Positions 58,544-64,000 of a stretch of DNA of 64,000 bases are shown here, piece after piece. Under the pieces are notes generated by a model. The model saw only the letters and a list, made by a program, of their open reading frames with translations, made no database searches and was not told where the DNA came from. Made by a program: the position numbers and the translations under genes. Each line of letters begins with the position of its first letter. Within the stretch, counting starts at the first letter, position 1. The stretch is from Aminithiophilus ramosus. GTDB taxonomy: Bacteria > Synergistota > Synergistia > Synergistales > Aminithiophilaceae. Location: NCBI RefSeq assembly GCF_018069705.1, contig NZ_CP072943.1, positions 2,605,453 to 2,669,452 on the forward strand, in the 5' to 3' direction.

Positions 58544-58790
58544 AATTGAAAGGAATGGAACAAACCCAAAAAGGGTGCGACACAGGGGGGGAAGAGACGG
58601 CCCGCAGGCCGCGGCGGAGGGGAATCCCCCGTCGAGGAAGCCCCTCGGAATTCCGGGCCGGTCCCCGCCGAGAGGGTGAAACGCCGTCGTCTTTTCCGCG
58701 ACGGAGGGAGGCGCTCCCAGGGCCCTCTTGAGCGATCTCTCGTCGCGAACCGCCGCGACAGGACGAAGAAGACAGGTGAGGTGCGTGTTC

Positions 58791-59573
58791 ATGAAGGTAT
58801 TCGTATCGGGAGCGACGGGCAACGTGGGACGTCTCGTCGTTCGGGCGGTCCTGGAGGCGCCCGATCTGGAGCTGGCCGGCGGCTTCTGCGCCGAGGGAGC
58901 CATCGACCTGGCCCAGATTCAGGGCCTTCCTCCCTGCGGAATCCGGGGCGACTCCGATCTGAGACGAGGCCTCGAGGCCGCCACGGCCGACGTCGTCGTC
59001 GACTTCACGTCGGCCACGATCATCATGGAGAACCTGCGCCTCTACGCCGAGAGGAGGCTCGACGTCGTCATCGGCACGACGGGCTTCGACGACGCCATGA
59101 CGGCCGAGGCCCGCCGCCTCGCCGCCGAGGGGAATCTCCGCTGGGTTCTCGTCTCCAACTACGGCCTGGGCATCAATCTCGTCGCCGATTTCCTGGCCAA
59201 GGTCCGCTCCCACTACCCCTATGTGTCCATCGTCGACCGTCACCCGGCCCGCATGGCCAATGCCCCCAGCGGCACGGCCATGACCCTCGCCGAGAGAGGA
59301 GCCGGAGACGAAGGGGCCGTCGCGAGCCGGGCCGTGCTCGACGGCGTGCTGGGCGCCTCCCTCGCGGGGTGCCGCATCCTCTCCCAGCGTCTCCCCTACC
59401 CCGGCGCCTATTCGGAACACGAGATCACCTTGGGACGCGACGACGAGCTGATCCGCATCACCGTCCAGGACTTCAGCAGCTCCGTCTACGTTCCCGGCGT
59501 CCTTCTGGCCCTGAGGGGACGGGACCGCATCGCCCCGGGAACGGTCGTGACCTCCCTTTCGTCCTTCTCCTGA
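58791..59573 (+). CDS. dihydrodipicolinate-reductase-like protein (DapB family, altered active site)
   Basis: 260 residues. N-terminal Rossmann fold VFVSGATGNVGRLV, then VVVDFTSATIIMENL, VVIGTTGFDD and VSNYGLGINLVADFLA, all DapB features. The substrate loop reads RHPARMANAPSGTAM where DapB has a H-H-x-x-K-x-DAPSGTA pattern. One His and PSGTA remain, but the second His and the Lys are lost (Pro and Met). True DapB reduces tetrahydrodipicolinate precursor in lysine/diaminopimelate synthesis. This protein may be a paralogue for another imine or oxo substrate. ATG at 58791. Confidence 0.75.
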   Translation: MKVFVSGATGNVGRLVVRAVLEAPDLELAGGFCAEGAIDLAQIQGLPPCGIRGDSDLRRGLEAATADVVVDFTSATIIMENLRLYAERRLDVVIGTTGFDDAMTAEARRLAAEGNLRWVLVSNYGLGINLVADFLAKVRSHYPYVSIVDRHPARMANAPSGTAMTLAERGAGDEGAVASRAVLDGVLGASLAGCRILSQRLPYPGAYSEHEITLGRDDELIRITVQDFSSSVYVPGVLLALRGRDRIAPGTVVTSLSSFS

Positions 59574-59613
59574 CGGCCTTTCGAGGGAATACTCCCTGAA
59601 AGGAGGAGCCCCT

Positions 59614-61140
59614 TTGGGACCGATAACGCCCTGGGTCGAGGCCTTTCTGACGGGACTCTTCGAGCACCTGCCCGAAGGGATCGTCCTCCGTGACGAGAGG
59701 CAGATCGTCCTCCGGGCCAACCCGGCCTTCTGCCGCCTCTTCGGCTACGCCGAGGAGGCGGCGGGCCGGTTCCTCGATGACCTCGTCGCCGGCGGAACCC
59801 CGGGCTACGGCGAAGCCGTCGCCTACACCGAGTCGATCCTCTCGGGCCGTTCCGTCAAGGTTCCGGCGACGCGCCACGCCAAGGACGGAACGGCCGTCGA
59901 CGTCCTGGCGACGTCCGTTCCCATCTTCGACGGCGGACGCGTCGTGGGCGTTCTGGCCCTCTACGGGGACATCTCGGAAAGCGTCCGCTCCCGCCACGCC
60001 CTGGAGGAGACCAAGGCCCGTCTCGAGGCGACGCTGGAGGGCATCGGGGACGCCGTCGTCACCGTCGACGAGAGGGGAAACGTGACGGACCTCAACGCCG
60101 CGGCCTCCTCCCTCACCGGCTGGCCCGTCGACGAGGCCCGGGGACTGCCGGCCTCGTCCCTTCTCCGCTTCCGCTCCGGCGACGGGAACCCTTCGCCCCT
60201 CCTCGAGGGACATCCCGGCGAGGCCGCCGAGACGCTTCTCGTCGACCGCTCGGGCCTGGCCCACCCCGTCACCGTTCAGACCACCCCGGTGCGCCTCGGC
60301 CGGGAAAGGACCCCGGGCGTCGTCGTCCGCGACGAGAGCGAACGCCTCCGGAGGAGGGCCGAGATCACGGCGGCTCAGGCCCTCTACGGCAGCCTCGTCG
60401 ACAGCCTGCCCGACCGGGTCTTCCGCTTCTCCTCCTCGGGCCGATGTCTTTTCGCCCCTCCCCGCGCCGAGGAGAGCCTCGCCGTCGCCCATCCCCCCTG
60501 GAGGGCAGGACCTTCCGCGAGGCCGGGCTGGACGAGGCCCTCTGCCGACGCGGGGAGGCCCTCGTCGAGGAGACGCTGGAGATGGACGGCCCGAAAGGCC
60601 CCCGCCTCTACGACTGCCGCGTCGTCGAGGGACCTCGATCGACGGGACTTCTGGCCCTCTGCCGCGACGTCACCGAAAGCCGCGAGACAGAGACGAACTA
60701 CCGCCTCCTCTTCGAAAGCATGCGCGACGCCTGCGCCCTCTGCGAAGGCATCGAGGAGGGGGGAAAGACCGTCGACTTCCGCTTCCTCGACGTCAATCCC
60801 GCCTTCGAAGCCCTGACGAGGGGGAGGGCTCCCTTCCTTCTGGGCCGGACGATCGGGGAGATCGCCCCCGAGACGGCCCCCTTCTGGATCGCCACCTTCA
60901 ACGACGTCATCGGAGACCAGGAGCGCCCATCGCCCCTACCGCCCCGCCCCGGGCATCGAGGCGGCCCTCGACGAGATCCGCCGGGGCGCGGGGACGATCT
61001 ACGACGAGAGGGTCGTCACGGCCTGTCTCTCCCTTTTCCGGGAGGGATTCGCCCTTGAAACCTTGGAGGAGCCCCCGGTCGAGTCCGCCGAGAGGCTCCG
61101 GCAGGAGCAGGCCGTCGCCGCAGAGCCCGGCACGACGTGA
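59614..61140 (+). pseudogene. decayed PAS/HD-GYP signalling gene
   Basis: The 5' part encodes PAS domains (LPEGIVLRDERQIVLRANPAF; EGIGDAVVTVDERGNVTDLNAAAS in parts) and is open from 59614 (TTG region) to about 60490. Then homology continues in another frame: LEGRTFREAGLDEALCRR through FWIATFNDVIGD. The switch is at a C6 run (60493-60498); a seventh C would restore HPPLEGRTF. Near 60905-60925 the frame changes back and reads SAHRPYRPAPGIEAALDEIRRG and on to a stop at 61140. This is only the C-terminal end of an HD-GYP domain; the HD and GYP core (roughly 130 residues) is missing. So one frameshift and one deletion are present. Confidence 0.8.
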
Positions 61141-61207
61141 AGGACGATAGGGGGGCTGACTTCCGCAGCCTCCGCGAACGCACAGAAACAGGAGAGGAGG
61201 AACGAGC

Positions 61208-62590
61208 GTGAAACGGCCCCTGATCATCGTCACCGGCGACGACGCCCTCGCCCGGTCTCTGGAGTCTCTCTGTCCTCTTGCGGGCTGGTCCGTGGCGGGG
61301 AGAGCCCCCTCCGCCACGGAGGCCGCGAGGCTCTTCGACGCCCTATCGCCCGCCATGGCTCTCATCGACGCCGACCTGGGCGACGACGCCCTCGCCCTGG
61401 CCCGGTCCTTCGACGCGAAGCGGTCCGTCGAGATCGTCCTTCTCGCCGCCAGGGGGGACGAGGAGACGGTGAGACGGCTGATCTCCGTCCAGCCTCGGGG
61501 AATTCTCGTCAAGCCCGTCGACGAAGAGCGGCTGCGTGCGACGCTGCAGACGGCATGGACACGCCACCTGGCGGAGAGACGTCTCCAGCGGGTCTACGAC
61601 AACACGCCCAACGGCATTCTCCTCTTCCGCTACGTCCCCGAAGAGGGGACCTACAGGCTGGAACGGCGCAACCGGGCGGCCGAGGCTCTCGACGCTCCTC
61701 TGACGGAGCCGCACCCCACCTTCGAGACCTACTTCAGCCCCTTCGACTTTCGCGAGCTGAGACTCCTTCTCGAGCGTTCCCGCCGGGAGGGATGCCTCTT
61801 CCCCTGCACGCTCGTCCACCGCAGGGAGGCCCTCCTGGCCTGGCGTCAGTATTACCTCTATCCCGTCGACGACGGGGAGATGATCGCCCTCTTTCAGGAC
61901 GTGACGGAAGAGAAGAGGCTCCGGGAGGAGCAGGAGCGACGTCTTCACGAGCTGGCCCGGGAGACCCTCCGAGAGCGCTCGCTCGCCCGGATCGCCGCCC
62001 TCCTCTTCGACCGCTCGATCCCCATCGAGGGACGGCTCGACGAAAGCCTCCGGCAGCTGGCCGAGGCCGTCCGTCCCGGAGGGGGCCTGGGGCTTCGCCT
62101 CTCCTGGCCGGATGGGACGAAAGAATCGATGGAGGGAGCGGGACTGTCGACGACGCCCTTCCGGCTCGCCGTCGACGCCTCGGGCCTGAGGGCGACGCTG
62201 GAAATCCTCTTCGGCCGTCACGACATCGACGGCCTTCTCTTCGGCTCCGTCGACGACGGAGAGACGACCTTCCTGCGCCGAGGCCTCGATCTCATCCACA
62301 AGGCCCTTCTCTGCGACCGGGTCTGGCGAAAGCAGACGCTGAAGGCGACCCTCTACGAGAGGACCCTGCAGAGCCTCCCCCTCCCCCTGGCCCTGGGCGA
62401 CGACGAGGGGAAGCTCTTTTTCGTCAACGAGGCCTTCGAGGAACGGACGGGGCTCTTCGGCGAGGAAATCTTCGATCTCCCCCTGGAGGAGGTCGGCAGG
62501 CGCGTCGACGGCAGGATCCGCCCTCTGGACGTCTCAGGAAGGCCATCGGGCGCCCTTCTTGTCATCGAGGAGGAGGGCGGGCGGCGATGA
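61208..62590 (+). CDS. receiver-PAS protein without recognised output domain
   Basis: 460 residues. N-terminal response receiver (1-120): acidic GDD, phosphoacceptor in MALIDADLG and lysine in GILVKPVDEE. A PAS domain follows (about 125-240, ending IALFQDVTEEKRLREEQ), a coiled-coil stretch, a GAF-like middle part and a second PAS near the end (LPLALGDDEGKLFFVNEAFEE). There is no HTH, GGDEF or kinase domain, so it may relay signals by protein contact. GGAGAGGAGG region precedes the start. Follows the decayed gene, which may have been its partner. Confidence 0.8.
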   Translation: MKRPLIIVTGDDALARSLESLCPLAGWSVAGRAPSATEAARLFDALSPAMALIDADLGDDALALARSFDAKRSVEIVLLAARGDEETVRRLISVQPRGILVKPVDEERLRATLQTAWTRHLAERRLQRVYDNTPNGILLFRYVPEEGTYRLERRNRAAEALDAPLTEPHPTFETYFSPFDFRELRLLLERSRREGCLFPCTLVHRREALLAWRQYYLYPVDDGEMIALFQDVTEEKRLREEQERRLHELARETLRERSLARIAALLFDRSIPIEGRLDESLRQLAEAVRPGGGLGLRLSWPDGTKESMEGAGLSTTPFRLAVDASGLRATLEILFGRHDIDGLLFGSVDDGETTFLRRGLDLIHKALLCDRVWRKQTLKATLYERTLQSLPLPLALGDDEGKLFFVNEAFEERTGLFGEEIFDLPLEEVGRRVDGRIRPLDVSGRPSGALLVIEEEGGRR

Positions 62591-64000
62591 GAGACGAACC
62601 CTTCAACCTCCTCCTGGAAAACCTCCTCCGCGACGTGGAGAGCCTCTCCGCCTCGGGGCGACCGACCGATGCGCCCTCGTCGGCCGACGGAACCTTTCAT
62701 CTCCACATCACGGAAGATCGGATGAGCGTCTTCGTCGACCTCTTTCCCTCCTTCGGAGAGGGCCTCCCCCTGGATCCCCTGGCGGTCAAGGAGGCCCTCG
62801 TCAAGGAGGGCGTCTACTCCTTTCTGGAGGGAGAGCTGACGGAAGCCGTCGAACGCTGCGAGAGCACGAAAGAGCCGCTCCGGCACCTTCTCGCGGCTCA
62901 GGGCATCCCTCCCAGGGAACCCGTCGAGGGGCGCCTGGAAATCCTCTTCTCTCTCGAACGGGAGATCACGAAGACGGGGGAGAAGAGCGAGGATACGCTC
63001 GACCGGATCGACCACAAGGAGCGATCGCCCATCCTTTCCGTGGCGCCGGGCCAGCTTCTGGCCATCCTCCACCCCTCCCTCCCCGGAGAGGCGGGGCGGG
63101 ACATTTTCGGCCAGACCGTCCTCGCCGCCGATCCGACGCCGGTGACGCTCGACGCCGGCCCGGGCGTTCTCTGCGAGAACGGCACCCACTTCATCTCCGA
63201 GACCTGGGGACAGCCCCTTCTCGACGGCAAGACCCTGTCGGTCCGCCCCGTCCTGGACGTCGACGGCGACGTCGATTACCGGACGGGCAACATCCGTTTC
63301 GAGGGCTCCATCTCCATCGCCGGAGGCGTCAGGGAGGGCTTTTTCGTCCAGGCCGGCTTCGACATCGACGTCCAGGGCGTCGTCGAGGGGGCATCCATCA
63401 GGGCCGGTCGCGACATCCACATCCGAGGGGGCCTCGTGGGAGGAAAGGCCCTCGTCGAGGCCGGAGGCTCGTTGAGGGTCCGCTTCATCGAGGGCGGCAC
63501 CATCCGCGCCGACGGCTCCGTTCTCGTCGACTCCCACGTCCTCCACGGCACCGTCCTCAGCCGCGATACGGTCCGCGTCAAGGGGCGGAAGGGGATCCTG
63601 GCCGGCTCCATCCTGGCCCTGAAGCGTATCGAAGCCGAAGCCGCCGGATCGCCCCTGAGCAGTCAGACCCGCCTGGCCGTCGGCGAAGATTTCCGCCTCC
63701 GCCGACGCATCGAGGAGCTCGACAGGGAAATCACCCTCCGAGAGACGACGCTTCTGCACATCTCGCGGACCATCGAGGAACTGAAGGAACGGTTCACCTC
63801 GGGCCGCGTCGTCCTGCCTCCGGAAAAGCTCGAACAGTTCAGGGCCATCCTCCAGCAGTTCAGCCTGCTCCAGAAAGATCTCAGCGCCCTCCGCGACGAA
63901 CGGGGAGCCACCCTGGCCCGCCTCGTCCGCGAAGCTCAGGGCGGCGTCGTCGCCATCCGCCGCGTCGTCCACGCCGGAACGACGATCTCCATCCAGAACC
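62587..64000 (+). CDS. FapA/DUF342 family protein, N-terminal part
   Basis: Open from the ATG at 62587 (overlapping the preceding stop, ATGA) to the window end, at least 471 residues. An N-terminal region (ITEDRMSVFVDLFPSFGEG; LPGEAGRDIFGQTV) is followed by a parallel beta-helix of polar repeats (DVDYRTGNIRFEGSISIAGGV; GRDIHIRGGLVGGKALVEAGG; GTIRADGSVLVDSHV in parts) and a coiled coil (RIEELDREITLRETTLLHI). This matches the FapA/DUF342 family, a cell-surface or polymer-associated protein group of uncertain role. It is truncated by the window end. Confidence 0.88.
   Translation, partial: MRDEPFNLLLENLLRDVESLSASGRPTDAPSSADGTFHLHITEDRMSVFVDLFPSFGEGLPLDPLAVKEALVKEGVYSFLEGELTEAVERCESTKEPLRHLLAAQGIPPREPVEGRLEILFSLEREITKTGEKSEDTLDRIDHKERSPILSVAPGQLLAILHPSLPGEAGRDIFGQTVLAADPTPVTLDAGPGVLCENGTHFISETWGQPLLDGKTLSVRPVLDVDGDVDYRTGNIRFEGSISIAGGVREGFFVQAGFDIDVQGVVEGASIRAGRDIHIRGGLVGGKALVEAGGSLRVRFIEGGTIRADGSVLVDSHVLHGTVLSRDTVRVKGRKGILAGSILALKRIEAEAAGSPLSSQTRLAVGEDFRLRRRIEELDREITLRETTLLHISRTIEELKERFTSGRVVLPPEKLEQFRAILQQFSLLQKDLSALRDERGATLARLVREAQGGVVAIRRVVHAGTTISIQN

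Noticed and set aside
58371-58790. Lysine riboswitch before the DapB-like gene
   Set aside because: I found no L-box core or terminator in the 420-base gap.

Overview
The window is a GC-rich, densely packed bacterial chromosome segment with very short intergenic gaps and frequent ATGA/GTGA overlaps. The gene mix points to an anaerobic fermenter that lives on amino acids, peptides and small organic acids: a TRAP transporter, an Etf-linked 2-hydroxyacid dehydrogenase, peptidase T, glycyl radical enzymes and a histidase-family protein. It is consistent with Synergistota, but no rRNA or other decisive marker is present, so that placement is inference.

Layout. 1-550: end of otsA. 568-9021: a GntR regulator, aminotransferase and DctPQM TRAP operon (minus strand), divergent from etfB-etfA-glcD. 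9123-18429: mixed chromosomal genes (YdcZ-type permease, M23 peptidase, FabH-like synthase, PAS-GGDEF-EAL protein, nitroreductase, MATE pump, metK). 18491-50962: a 32-kb bacterial microcompartment (BMC) super-locus, almost entirely on the minus strand. 51441-55468: a symporter operon ending in a histidine-ammonia-lyase homologue that lacks the MIO triad. 55521-58366: a duplicated ZinT-like lipoprotein and an MFS permease. 58791-64000: a DapB-like reductase, a decayed PAS/HD-GYP gene, a REC-PAS protein and the start of a FapA/DUF342 protein.

The BMC super-locus is the main result. It holds a complete B12-dependent diol dehydratase operon: pduU-V-A-B-C-D-E-G-H-K-like-A-eutJ-M-BMC-N-O-P-S-T and a GlpF-type facilitator. 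Upstream of it are an iron alcohol dehydrogenase and a PocR-type sensor kinase/AraC-type response regulator. It also holds two B12-independent glycyl radical diol dehydratase modules. Module A is BMC-H, PduB, GRE1, activase and a Cys-rich protein. Module B is BMC-H, GRE2 and an SRPBCC protein. Each module has its own TTGACG-N17-TACGNT promoter, its own cobalamin riboswitch and an intrinsic terminator behind the riboswitch. The PduCDE operon shows no such riboswitch. Spacing of the active-site residues in both GREs matches the glycerol/propanediol dehydratase class, and both carry an N-terminal amphipathic extension like a BMC targeting peptide.

The simplest reading is a cobalamin-controlled exchange of isofunctional enzymes inside one organelle. 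With B12 present, the riboswitches stop the GRE modules and PduCDE does the dehydration. Without B12, the riboswitches let the oxygen-sensitive radical enzymes and extra shell proteins be made. PduP, PduS, PduT and the alcohol dehydrogenase would serve both routes. PduL and a propionate kinase are not in the window.
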